Shown: positions 22,601 to 31,838 of the stretch, piece by piece
Position numbering within the stretch: the stretch's first letter is position 1
Layout of the letters: each line of letters begins with the position of its first letter
NCBI GenBank assembly: GCA_963816555.1
Contig: CAWFLD010000002.1
Location: 434,001 to 498,000, forward strand
DNA length: 64,000 nucleotides
Direction of reading: 5' to 3'
Source: Lutibaculum sp963816555
Lineage (GTDB): Bacteria; Pseudomonadota; Alphaproteobacteria; Rhizobiales; Tepidamorphaceae
The notes under the pieces: model-generated
What the model was told of the DNA's origin: nothing
Seen by the model: only the letters and a program-made list of their open reading frames with translations
Databases searched by the model: none
Position numbers and translations under genes: made by a program

Positions 22601-23305
22601 TTCGGCGGCGAGGGCCTGTCGGGCACCGGGCCGAAGGCCGGCGGCCCGAACTACCTGCCGCGCTTCATGCGCCGGGTCTCCGGCGAGGGCGGCGCGGCGG
22701 TGCAGGCCGCGGTCGCGGACGCCGGGGCGATCCGGCAGGCGGCCGGCTCGCTCGCCGTCGGCACCTGGCCCTTCCTCGCCGACCGCGTGACGCGGCTGCG
22801 CCAGGCGCTTCGGGGCCGGGCGGCCTCGGCGATGTCGGCGGCCGCGGCGATCGACCAGGGGCCGGTCGACCTGCCGGGGCCGACGGGCGAATCGAACCGC
22901 CTGCTGATGGTGCCGCGGGGCCTCGTCCTGTGCCTCGGGCCCGATCCCGACACGCTGCTCGGCCAGGTCGTGCAGGCGCTCGCCGCCGGCAACGGCGTCA
23001 TCGCCGTCGCGCCCGGCGCGACGGGGGCGCTGTCGCCGCTCAAGGAGGCACAGGCGCCGTTCCGCGCCTTCGACGGCACGCTCGACCCGTCGCTTCTCGA
23101 CGACATGCCGCTCGACGCCGTGGCGGTGACCGGGCCGGACGACCTCCTGAAGTCGGTGCGCCGGGCGCTCGCCGGCCGCAAGGGGCCGATCGTGCCGCTG
23201 CTCGACGCCGAGCTCAGCCCGTCGGCCTACTATCACGAGCGGGCGATCTGCATCGACACGACGGCCGCCGGCGGCAACACGACGCTGTTCGCCGCGGTCG
23301 AATGA
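19665..23305 (+). CDS. putA: Bifunctional proline dehydrogenase / P5C dehydrogenase PutA, two frameshifts
   Basis: About 1,212 residues converting proline to glutamate at the inner membrane. The FAD proline-dehydrogenase barrel shows DNPGISVKLSALHPRYE, GFNIDAEEADRLDLSLDV, RIMVRLVKGAYWD and QFATHNAHTVAA. The NAD P5C dehydrogenase half shows ISPWNFPLAIFTGQIAAAL, catalytic Glu in AETGGLNAMIVDS and Cys in SAGQRCSALRML. A third, inactive ALDH-like C-terminal domain ends with the conserved CIDTTAAGGNTTL motif, so this is the long PutA type. There is no N-terminal ribbon-helix-helix domain, so it cannot repress its own gene. GTG start at 19665. Two extra bases near 21463 and 21486 break the linker segment between the halves; the rest reads cleanly. 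Confidence 0.95.
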
Positions 23306-23408
23306 GAGCCGCGGGCGGACGCGCCGCAAGATTTCCCGCGCCGGGCCGCCCTTCGTGCCCGGCGCCAGTTGACCGCACAGGGCGGAACGGTTAGGCCTTC
23401 CATCCGCG

Positions 23409-23501
23409 GGAGACGTGGCCGAGTGGTCGAAGGCGGCGGTTTGCTAAACCGTTAGGCGGGGTAAACCCGTCTCGAGGGTTCGAATCCCTCCGTCTCCGCC
23501 A
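23409..23501 (+). tRNA. tRNA-Ser(GCT)
   Basis: Acceptor stem GGAGACG (23409-23415) pairs with CGTCTCC (23491-23497), discriminator G, then an encoded CCA. The anticodon loop TTGCTAA gives anticodon GCT. A long variable arm of class II type and the T-loop GGGTTCGAATCCC are present. The length of 93 nt with CCA fits tRNA-Ser. The atypical segment that follows begins immediately at its 3' end, the usual attachment position for tRNA-directed integrases. Confidence 0.97.
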
Positions 23502-23718
23502 ATCCCTTCTGATCATTGAACAAAGCGCATTGACAAGGCCGCTTGGCTTTTCTTGTCGGCGGCGTCCGCGGCTGCAGGGGAAACAACAAGCGAGCAACAC
23601 GTCCCTTGTTGTTCGGACGGTGTTGCGATCGCCGCTCAAAATCACGCTGCATCTTGCCAAAATCCTGCGGCGTCACCTGCCGTGGAATCTTGATGAGAGA
23701 TCGGAGGACCACGACGGG

Positions 23719-24899
23719 ATGGAGGACGTCCCATTCGGGTTTCGTCGGGCCGAGGATGAGCCCCTGTTCATCAAGCCGTGCGATGACCCGGCGATCGAGC
23801 CAGACCGGGTATCTCCGGCCGTTGAAGGGTACTTCAGGATTCCGGCCGTCTGGATCGGGGCGGCGCCGGACCCAGCGAACGCCCGGGTGCTCCGGCCGAG
23901 CGTCCATCATGCTGTGGTGCTGCGGAAGGACCTCTCCTGCGGCATCCGCGTTCGCGTACGGCGCGACGGCACGTTCCTCTTCGACTTCTCATCTTGGGCG
24001 CACGCACCGACCGTGACGATCCCGGGATATCGGCGGCCGGGGGCTGTAGGGGACGGATCCGAGTCCCCCGCGAGCATACGCTAGCCGAGGAGAAGGCCGA
24101 GCATTACGCAGTGGTCCGCGCGCAGGTCATGAACGTGCACCAGGCGTGCCTCACGACGTCGGAGGCCGTGGTCAAGCGGAGAGGCGCTGCGATGGGTATC
24201 CCCGTGACTGCCTGGAGCACGCGGAAGGCCATTTCCTTCGAAGCTGGCCACGCTCACTACGAGGACACCGAGAACATCCACGATCTTGCGGAGGGCGTCC
24301 TCAACAACGCCCACGGAATCCCGCGGGCCCAGCCACTCCCCCGTAGGACACTGGAACTGGAGGTCGTCGAGCACTCGCTGGATTCGCTCGACCGAATCTT
24401 GGCTGAGAACGATCTCGTGCTTCTTCAGCTCGTTAAATCCGCCTACATGGCTGCCTGTCGGCAAAGGGACAAGCGGTTCGGAGAAGCGGTGGTCCTCGCA
24501 TGGGCGGTACTGGAGCAGCTTCTCTCTCTCGCTTGGCGGCAGGTTCTCGATGAGGTCAACGCATCAAGCTCGGAGGGCCGGATTCCGAAAGTCCGCCGAG
24601 ACAAGTTGACGGGCAGAGACTACACGGCCTCGATGATTGTCGAATCCCTTGAGCTTCATGGCCGCATAGATCACGAGATGTACCGTCTTCTCGAAATTGC
24701 CCGGAAGGCGCGAAACAACTGGGTTCATAGCCTGCGGGCTCCCAAGGAACGGGATGTCTATTACTGCATCCGCGCCGTTGGGACGCTTTTCCGCCAGATC
24801 AAAGGAATCGAGTTGCACCTTCAGTCCGGTGGTCGTGGCGGCGTGCCCCAGTGGCCGGTATGGATATGGGACGAAGTCAAAGGCCGCGGCGGGCCGTAG
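23719..24899 (+). CDS. HEPN-like protein of the accessory segment, one frameshift
   Basis: Two open stretches on the same strand read as one protein of about 390 residues if the frame is corrected between about 24030 and 24070. The N-terminal part (FIKPCDDPAIEPDRVSP ... GTFLFDFSSWAHAPTV) has no recognised domain. The C-terminal helical part carries RKARNNWVHS, the R-x4-H pattern with a polar residue after Arg that marks HEPN domains (RNases and toxins of defence systems), preceded by ERFGEAVVLAW-like helices (here KRFGEAVVLAWAVLEQLL). The ATG at 23719 follows GGAGG at 23703-23707. It is the first gene after the tRNA, with lower GC than its surroundings. No antitoxin-like gene is adjacent in cis. 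The HEPN call rests on motif and helix pattern only. Confidence 0.5.
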
Positions 24900-25033
24900 G
24901 GATTCGGGCGGGATCTCGTTGGCCCCTTCGACAACGCGCCCTCCGGTCTTGAAGACGGACACATGCGAGACGCTTGGACGTCTGCCACTGCATGGCACGT
25001 TGCAGAAGTAGGCCGCCGGAAGGCCAACAGGCT

Positions 25034-26177
25034 TCACTCGACGGTTTCGACGCCCGTCGGGCGAATAAGTCGCCAGAGGCGACCGACCTGCTCCAGTTCT
25101 CCCGAGACGCGAAGGCGTCGGCCAGCGCGATGAGCCTCAACCGCTAGCAGGTAGTCCTCTGGTGGAAGGACGATCCTGACGTTCAGGATGCCAAGGTCCC
25201 CGCTCTCCCACGTCAGGGTGACTTCCCGGGAGCCCTGCGGATGCTCCAAGTCCGACGGATCGTGCTCTGACTTCAGGTGCGTGACCCGTCCCACGAGGAC
25301 ACGTTTCCCGGTCGAACTCCTGCTTTCTTAGCTGCTCGGCGGCTTCCCGGGCGACCTCCACATGCTCCGGTCGCGCGCTCAGCCTGAGATGCTCCGTCAC
25401 GTCCGTCGGAGAATGCCACTCCGGGGACAGCCTGAACGAGAAGGCAACCGCCTCCGCGCGAGTTGCCTCCATCATGGAAACGAAGTCCTCGCACATGTTC
25501 GCCGAGAAGCCCGTCCTATAGGAGTCGGCAAGTAAGCTCGGATCCTCGCTGCTGGCGGCCAATTCCAGCGCGGAGAAGCCGCGAGCGAGCCGCTCAACGA
25601 CCCGGCGTTCGAATGGAGGCGGGGCATGGTCGATGCCGGGGAAGGCTGGCGTCTCATTCCTGCCGACCGGAGATTCGATGGTAAATCCGAAACTCCCACG
25701 GAAGGTGTGGCCGAAGCGGCACCGGGCCGCGTATGTCTGCCCTTCTTTGGCAACACGACCAAAGAGCCGCTCAGGCTTGAGTTCCGTCGTCGCGGCTCCT
25801 GCGAGGAGGCCGCGCATGTGGCGAATGAAACCCATCGCGACGTCAAGGTGGATCGCGTCGTCTCGCACCAAGTGGTCGGGGAGCCTCGACTGGAGGACGT
25901 CGGCGCCTACCCAACGAATGTCGGCCGCCACCTTTTGCGGCTCTCGGTCCTCTAGCTGCGAAAGGGACCGGAGCGACATCGACACCCATCGGGCTGCTTC
26001 CAGTTGAAATCCTTCGTCTTGGGCAGGATGATCTCCACACCAGCGTAACGGGAGTCGCTCGCTACGTAGAGATCGAGCGGGCCCCGGCGCCCCGGGTTCT
26101 GGATGCCAGTTGCGGAGTGTCAGGTAGCGACGGAGGAGACCGAGAGGCACCTCCACTGGCGGCGATGAAACGGACAT
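25034..26177 (-). CDS. Hypothetical partner of the DUF4365 protein, several frameshifts
   Basis: About 375 residues after joining open stretches: MSVSSPPVEVPLGLLRRYLT at the start, LEAARWVSMSLRSLSQLEDR, FGFTIESPVGRNETPAFP in the middle and VTHLKSEHDPSDLEHPQGSR to LIRPTGVETVE at the end. Frame changes lie near 26090, 26010 and 25300. There is no signal peptide or membrane helix; the C terminus looks like a beta-rich domain. The ATG at 26177 overlaps the DUF4365 stop in the pattern TGATG, so the two are translationally coupled. I do not recognise the family. I recall similar proteins of about 350 residues beside DUF4365 genes in mobile regions, but this was not checked. Function unknown. Confidence 0.5.
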
Positions 26178-26701
26178 CAGGCTGCACCTCCCGTCCACCG
26201 CTCCCGCTCCTGTCGGAGGACCTCTTGGATCGACGGCCCTGTCAGCAGGTTGCGTCGCGGGATGAAGATCCGGCGGCTGGAAGCCTCCAGCGCCTCCCCG
26301 GGGGCAGGACGTACCAGGGTCAGCGGCAGTGGCGGAGAATCATTTCCAACTCAGCGGAGACGAGCCATTCCTCCTTCTGATTCGGAAGGCAAAGGAGGAT
26401 CAGCATGCAGCGAACCGCCTCCGGAGAACGCGTCACCAGATCGTCGTACGTCTTGCCTTCAAGGTCATAGATGATGTGGTCGTTCTCGAGCCTTCACGGA
26501 GTGGTAGATTTGAGCTGGAAGTCCAGGGGGAAGCCCGATTCGACCCTCCGCTGCCCGACCACCTTCACGGGGTGGAGGGTGCCGTCGACGCCATAGTCGT
26601 GAACGCGCGAGACGGCAAGATTGACACCTGCGTGTCCTGCGAGCGCGTGCACATACGCAAGCCGAAAGGCATCCCTGTGAATGCTGAATAGTAATCGACA
26701 C
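26177..26701 (-). CDS. DUF4365 domain protein, several frame disruptions
   Basis: Translated on the minus strand in pieces, this reads VSITIQHSQGCLS, then LAYVHALAGHAGVNLAVSRV, HDYGVDGTLHPVKVVG, RRVESGFPLDFQLKSTT, then NDHIIYDLEGKTYDDLVTRS and PEAVRCMLILLCLPNQKEEW, ending RRNLLTGPSIQEVLRQERER. The D-Y-G-V-D and D-F-Q-L-K elements are the restriction-endonuclease-like D...(E/D)xK signature expected of DUF4365. Frame changes fall near 26660, 26500 and 26325. The GTG start at 26701 is likely, though other starts are possible. Corrected length is about 175 residues. DUF4365 proteins are PD-(D/E)XK-like and frequent in defence or mobile islands. Each piece is too short to stand out as a long open frame. 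Confidence 0.55.
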
Positions 26702-26715
26702 CTGCCCCCCCACCA

Positions 26716-27266
26716 ATGGTCTTCTTATTTCGTCCGGAACGAGGCGTTCTTGATCGTTGGTTCAGCTTCTACCGCTGGGCGTCCCTGAGAGGTACCAAGC
26801 ATTCGATCGTACAAGAAGGCCGTTCGAGATGAAGGTTGCGGTTTCGGGTCGAGTTCGAGTTCCAGCCCGTGGGGGAGGTCGCCCTCGACGTGAACGGGTC
26901 GGCCCAGTTCCCGAAGACGCCTTCCGATCCAGGGCTGTACCGCTTCGACTTCCTTTTGCTCTTCTCACCGGAACGGCCATGGTATGTAGGCGAAGACCGA
27001 TGACGTCGCCAGACGTCTGCAGCACTACCTCTTGCACTCCGGGGCCGACGCAGAGGATGAACATTCGGGTCAACGGGTTGATGAGCGAGTTGCTGCGCCA
27101 AGGAGGGAGCGTCAAGCTCTACACGGTGGCTGGTGATGTCGGCGCAACCCTTGGGAGCGACCTCGACGAGCCGAACCTTTCCCGGAAGGCGGATCGTGTC
27201 CTTCTCGAGCACGTCGCGATTGGTAGGGCGACTCCGCATCAGGAGCAGAACTCGTGTATGCCGTGA
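26716..27266 (+). CDS. GIY-YIG nuclease-like protein, several frame disruptions
   Basis: Starts MVFLFRPERGVLDRWFSFYR at the ATG at 26716. After a stop at 26830 it continues EFEFQPVGEVALDVNGSAQF, then PSDPGLYRFDFLLFS and PWYVGETDDVARRLQHYL. The GLYRF ... WYVGE...R pair is a variant of the GIY-YIG nuclease core with its Arg. The end reads TPGPTQRMNIRVNGLMSELL ... LSRKADRVLLEHVAI. Extra bases lie near 26991 and about 27040, plus one change near 26830. Corrected length is about 182 residues. It is divergent from the DUF4365 gene with only about 14 bp between starts, so a shared control site is likely. The role is probably DNA cleavage in a mobile or defence context, which is inference. Confidence 0.5.
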
Positions 27267-27952
27267 CGCAAACCGTCAACGGCTTGTTCGCTGTTTCGGG
27301 GGAGCTGCATCAGGGGCAGTTGTCTTCGGTATCCACCGTTCGCTGACGTTCATGCCACGCCGCAACCCAGCCCATCGCAGCCCCCCTCTCACCTCCACGA
27401 AGGTCGATCCGAAGCGAGGCCAGATCGCCGTCCCGGATGGCCGTTCTCGACGTGCAGAAGCGCGTCCCGGGGAAGCTTGCCCAGCGAGGAGCGTTCAGCT
27501 CCGACTGCGCGGGGACTCGCCGCCCCCGCTGCTCTCCCGCGGCGACGTCATCGAGCAGGCGCCGCATAGAGCGGTGATGGTTCTGTGGTGGAGACCTCCG
27601 GCCGTGCGACGCGGGGTCAGCGAGTCCCTCACCGGCCCCCGGTTCCGGTCAATCGTGTATGATCCGGGGCCTGTCGCGGCCGGTGGCGATACCGGCTGCC
27701 GGGGCGTGCGTTGCTCGCGTCCCGGGCGCGGAAGGATTGCCCGCACAGCACCCGTGAGGACGACCTGGACGCCCGCCAGCATGGCCAGCATGAACGGCTC
27801 GCCGAGGATGTGGCGAATGATCGCCATGCTCGTGTCCTGACGCCCGAGCCGTCCTCCGGAGCGAACGTACACCACCCGGGCGCGGCGCCGGGCGAGGCTC
27901 CAGCAACCCTGTCCGCCTTCGCCGTCCTCGTCGTCTCGGTGTCCCTGCGTCG
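27267..27952. other. Accessory-segment stretch without a confident gene
   Basis: Open frames cross this stretch on both strands but lack recognisable domains. The best candidate is a minus-strand frame starting at the ATG at 27827 and running to 27495, about 110 residues. Its first 36 residues form one hydrophobic helix (GEPFMLAMLAGVQVVLTGAV) followed by a Pro/Arg/Gly-rich tail, with AGGAC seven bases before the start. A small membrane protein there is possible at low confidence. The base composition is mixed compared with the flanking chromosome. Confidence 0.25.
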
Positions 27953-28915
27953 TCATCGTGACGCCCTCCCGGTCCTCGCTGTGGGTGACGGTGATGGAGC
28001 GTTCGGCTCCGGCTCTGGAAGAAGTGCACCGAGGCGGTCCCGGAGCCGATCCCGCTCGGCGCCGATGGAACGAATTCCGCGGCGGAGTTCGCCGAGCCGC
28101 TCCTCGACCCGCTTCCGGCGAGGCCGTTCCTCGGCAAGCCTAAGACCGGCATCCCGCTTCCCTTCGGCGGCGGCTGTGCCGGCCTCCTCGAGGGCTGCGC
28201 GAAGCGGGTCGCCGCGCATTCCGGCGAGCACCCCGCGAATCCATCCCCCCACCGAAGCCCCCCGGCCGCGCGGCGCGGCCGCGCGCTCCTCGGCGTCCCG
28301 GAGCGCCGCTGACGCTCGGGCGTCGGCCTCGGCAAGGACTCGGTCGGCGGCGCGGCGGGCGTCGGCGGTCCATCGCTCACCGCGGCACCTGACGCGCACG
28401 CACCAGTTTTTCGCCGCATGGACGAACCGCCGTGCCTCGTCGGCCCTCCTGACCGCGTCCCCTGCCTCTTGGCGGGCGATGGACGCGGCCTTCCGGGCCG
28501 CCGCCTCGACCTGCCGGGCATGCTCGACCTTGATCAGGGACTCGGCGCGCGCCGAGAGAGCTTCCTCGGCCTCCGAGCGAGCAGCGTCCGCCTTCCGGAG
28601 GGCTGTGGAGACGGCATCGGCGGCGACCTGTTCGCCGTGCCATGGGGAGCGGGTGAGACGTCGCCTGCCCGGCCCGAGACGGGCAAGGCCGCAAGGCAGG
28701 CCGACCTTCTCCCAGTAGCGCTGCTGGTAGCCGCGCATGGCGACTTTCAGGCCTCGTTCTGCTCGCCCTTCGCGGCTCCCGCGGTCTTCGCGGCCTCCGC
28801 CACGGTCTCGAGGCAAGTCACGCTCCGCCTCGATCTTGAACCGAGGCGGAAACCCCCGTCGCTGCATCTTCTTTTTCGCCGAAGACGCATGCCGGTGCCC
28901 CCGCGAAGCGGACAT
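27953..28915 (-). pseudogene. Truncated MobV/Pre-like plasmid mobilisation relaxase remnant
   Basis: The recognisable portion begins near 28739 with MRGYQQRYWEKVGLPCGLAR followed by LGPGRRRLTRSPWHGEQ, resembling the middle of MobV/Pre relaxases (Y-x-x-VG-x-x-GL-x-RG-x-x-G), then a long Ala/Glu/Arg-rich coiled coil to the end at 27953. The N-terminal catalytic domain with its HxH metal motif is absent; only about 150 bp lie between the open frame and the next gene. Other frames just upstream (for example CLETVAEAAKTAGAAKGEQN) suggest additional indels. This is most likely a decayed mobilisation gene and supports the foreign origin of the 23.5-29 kb segment. The family assignment is by eye. Confidence 0.35.
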
Positions 28916-29063
28916 TCCTGTAGGCTCGTCGCGACGCAGGGGCGGCTATCCCCGGGTCGCCGCGAATCTGTGATCCTTGGAGCGTGCAGGTCCGGAGGGA
29001 GAGGATGGACGCCGAATTGCGAGGCCGGCCCCCTGCCGTTCGCGCGCCGCATGGAGATGGCCG

Positions 29064-30175
29064 GTGACCCCGGACACTCTGGTCGTCGGCGGCGGCCTCG
29101 TTGGCGCGCGCGGTCGCATACGGGCTCGCCCGTGCGGGCGAGACGGTCGAGGTGCTGGACGAGGGCGACGTCGCGTTCCGCGCCTCGCGCGGCAATTTCG
29201 GCCTGGTCTGGGTCCAGTCGAAGGGGCTCGACATGCCGGACTACGCCCGCTGGACCCTGCGCTCGGCGGATCTCTGGCCGTCCTTTTCCGAGGCGCTCGT
29301 CGAGGAGACCGGCATCGCGCCCGCCTATCACAAGCCGGGCGGCGTCACCTTCTGCCTGTCCGAGGAGGAGATGGAGCGGCTGTCCGACAGGATGCGGCGG
29401 ATGCACAACGTGCACGAGCCCGACCGCTTCGGCGCCCGCATGCTCGGCCGGGCCGAGCTCGGCGAGATGGTGCCGGGCCTCGGGCCGGACGTCGTCGGGG
29501 GCAGCTGGTGCCCGCATGACGGGCACGCGAGCCCGCTTCGCCTGATGCACGGCCTGCACGCCGCCATCCGCCGCCGCGGCGGCCGCTACCGGGCGGAGGC
29601 ACGCGTCGAGAGGATCGAGAAGGACGGCGCGGGCTTCGCGGTCGAGACGGCGGCCGGCACGTTTCGCGGCGGCAAGCTCGTGCTGGCGGCGGGGCTCGGC
29701 AACCTCGCGCTCGGCGTCGATGGTGGGGCTCGACGTGCCCGTCGCGCCGCTCAAGGGGCAGATCCTCGTCACCGAGCGCGCGCGCCCGCTCTTCGACCTG
29801 CCGACCCATGTCGTGCGGCAGACGGACGAGGGCTCGATCCTGATCGGCGACAGCCACGAGGACGCGGGCTTCGACACGACGTCGCGTCCCGACATCATGG
29901 CCGGCATCGCCGCGCGTGCCGTGCGCACCTTTCCCATGCTGGGGCGCCTGCGGGTCGTGCGGTCCTGGGGCGCCTTGCGCGTCATGAGCCGGGACGGCTT
30001 CCCGATCTACCAGGAATCCGAGACCCATCCCGGCGCCTTCACCGTGAACTGCCATTCCGGCGTCACGCTCGCCGCGGCCCACGCCCTCGCGCTCGCGCCG
30101 ATGATCGCGGCCGGCAGGCTCGAAGCGGAGCTGTCGCCCTTCTCCGGACGGAGGTTCGATGTTCCAGCGCATTGA
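29064..30175 (+). CDS. FAD-dependent oxidoreductase (DAO family), beta-like subunit of an imino-acid or opine dehydrogenase, two frameshifts
   Basis: About 370 residues with the N-terminal FAD Rossmann motif VVGGGLVGAAVAYGLARAG, GNFGLVWVQSKGLDMPDYAR and the C-terminal FAD end RVVRSWGALRVMSRDGFPIY ... TLAAAHALALAP. Extra bases near 29109 (inside the GxGxxG loop) and 29719 break the frame. GTG start at 29064. It overlaps the 2Fe-2S subunit gene by 17 bp and is followed by a pyridine-nucleotide-type FAD subunit. This trio matches the heterotrimeric D-hydroxyproline dehydrogenase, opine oxidase and HcnABC arrangement, in which this subunit oxidises the amine and electrons pass to the respiratory chain. 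The actual substrate is not determined. Confidence 0.8.
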
Positions 30176-30458
30176 CGGCGCGGCCGGCGACGACCTCGCC
30201 TTCACCTTCGAGGGGCGGACGATCCGCGCCCGGCGCGGCGACACGGTGGCCGCCGCGCTCCTTGCGGCGGGCGAGCGCGCCTGCCGGTCGACGCCGGTCT
30301 CGGGCGACGCACGGGGGCCGTTCTGCCTGATGGGCGTGTGCTTCGAGTGCCTCGTCGAGATCGACGGCGTGGCGAACCGCCAGGGCTGCATGGTGGCGGC
30401 CGAGGACGGCATGGACGTGCGGCGCCAGGCGGGCGCGGTGGAGGCCGGGCCCGCATGA
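30159..30458 (+). CDS. (2Fe-2S)-binding small subunit of the FAD dehydrogenase complex
   Basis: A 99-residue plant-ferredoxin-like subunit: DLAFTFEGRTIRARRGDTVA then CRSTPVSGDARGPFCLMGVC with ligand cysteines in FCLMGVCFECLVEIDG and a final Cys in GCMVAAEDGM. The pattern C-x4-C-x2-C ... C is the 2Fe-2S motif of the HcnA/OoxX/LhpF-type gamma subunit. It overlaps both neighbours (17 bp upstream and an ATGA overlap downstream), so the three subunits are translationally coupled. The frame is intact. It shuttles electrons between the two flavin subunits. Confidence 0.88.
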   Translation: MFQRIDGAAGDDLAFTFEGRTIRARRGDTVAAALLAAGERACRSTPVSGDARGPFCLMGVCFECLVEIDGVANRQGCMVAAEDGMDVRRQAGAVEAGPA

Positions 30459-31832
30459 GCGCCTGCGACGTGGCGATCATCGGCGCCGGCCCGGCCGGCA
30501 TGGCCGCGGCCGTGGAAGCGGCGGGCCGCGGCCTGTCGGCGATCGTGCTCGACGAGCAGGCGGCACCGGGCGGCCAGATCTACCGCGGCATCGAGGCGGC
30601 GGCCCCGGAGCGGCGCGCCGTGCTCGGCGCCGACTACGCCGCCGGCCTCGACCTCGTCGAGGCATTCCGCGCAAGCGGCGCCGAGTACCTGCCGCACGCG
30701 ACGGTCTGGAACGTCGATGCGGACCATGCGATCGACGTCGCGCTGCCGGGCGGGTCGAGGCGGATCCGCGCCGGGGCGATCGTCGTGGCGACCGGCGCGA
30801 TCGAGCGGCCGACGCCGCTGCCGGGCTGGACCCTGCCGGGGGTGACGACTGCGGGCGCGCTGCAGATCCTGCTCAAGGCGCACGGGATCGTCGGCGACGA
30901 CGTCGTCTTCGCAGGGGCCGGTCCGCTTCTCTGGCTCGTCGCGAGCCAGATGGTCGCGGCGGGCGTGCCGCCGCGCGCCATCGTCGAGACGGTGCCGCGC
31001 CGCCGGTATCTCGACGCCGCGCGGCACCTGCCGTCCGCCGCGCGGGCACCGGCCTATCTGCGCAAGGGGCTCGCCATGATGCGGGCGGTGCGGCGCGCGG
31101 GCGTGCCGGTCCACACGGGCGCCTCGGACATCCGGATCGAGGGCGAGCGGGCCGCCGAGGCGGTCGGCTTCCTCGCGGGCGGCCGGCGGCAGAGGGTCGA
31201 GACCGGCACCGTGGCGCTGCATCAGGGCGTGGTGCCGAACCAGCAGGTCACGCGGCTCCTGGGCTGCCGGCACGTCTGGGACGCGCGCCAGTTCTGCTTC
31301 GTGCCGGCCCTGGACGACAGCCTCGAGACGAGCGTCCCCGGCATCTTCGTCGCCGGGGACGGCGCCGGCATCGGCGGCGCGAAGGTGTCGGCGCTGCGGG
31401 GACGTCTCGCCGCGCTCCGCATCGCGGAGAAGGCGGGGCGGGCGAAGGCGGGGGACCGCGCGCCGCTGCCTGGCGGCGATCGCGCGCGAGGCGAGGATCC
31501 GCCCGTTCCTCGACGCGCTCTACGCGCCCGCGCCCGAGACGCTGGTGCCGGGCGACGCGACGGTCGTCTGCCGCTGCGAGGAGGTGACGGCGGGCGAGAT
31601 CCGGGAGGCGGTCGACCTCGGCGCGCCCGGACCGAACCAGGTGAAGGCGTTCCTGCGCAGCGGCATGGGGCCGTGCCAGGGACGGATGTGCGGCCCTGCC
31701 GTCAGCGCGATCATCGCCGAGCGGCGCGGCGTGCCGGTGGAGGATGTCGGCTACTACCGCATCCGGCCGCCGCTGAAGCCGCTCACCCTCGCCGAGATCG
31801 CCGCCGCGCAGGACGACGGAGCCGGGGCGTGA
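30455..31832 (+). CDS. NAD(P)/FAD-dependent oxidoreductase with C-terminal BFD-like 2Fe-2S domain, one frameshift
   Basis: About 458 residues. It has the FAD motif VAIIGAGPAGMAAAVEAAGR, QAAPGGQIYRGIE, VVATGAIERPTPLPGW and the second nucleotide fold VFAGAGPLLWLVASQMV. After an extra base near 31467 it ends with a bacterioferredoxin-like 2Fe-2S domain: VVCRCEEVTAGEI and GMGPCQGRMCGPAV supply four Cys. This is the alpha subunit of HcnB/OoxA/LhpE type. It starts within the stop of the ferredoxin subunit (ATGA). With its partners it should oxidise an imino acid, opine or similar secondary amine and pass electrons to quinone. It ends 6 bp from the convergent FAD oxidase gene. Confidence 0.85.
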
Positions 31833-31838
31833 GCGCGC

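Noticed and set aside
23452..23910. Minus-strand open frame overlapping tRNA-Ser and the HEPN-like gene
   Set aside because: It reads through the tRNA, lacks recognisable domains, and the plus-strand frame has a ribosome site and better protein-like composition.
23502..29063. att direct repeat or integrase gene for the accessory segment
   Set aside because: I looked for a second copy of the tRNA T-arm/acceptor end near 28.9-29.1 kb and for tyrosine-recombinase motifs and saw neither.
28977..29545. Alternative plus-strand proteins starting upstream of the FAD oxidoreductase
   Set aside because: These frames lack the FAD motif continuity; the GTG at 29064 starts directly at the Rossmann fold and one extra C at 29109 explains the change of frame.
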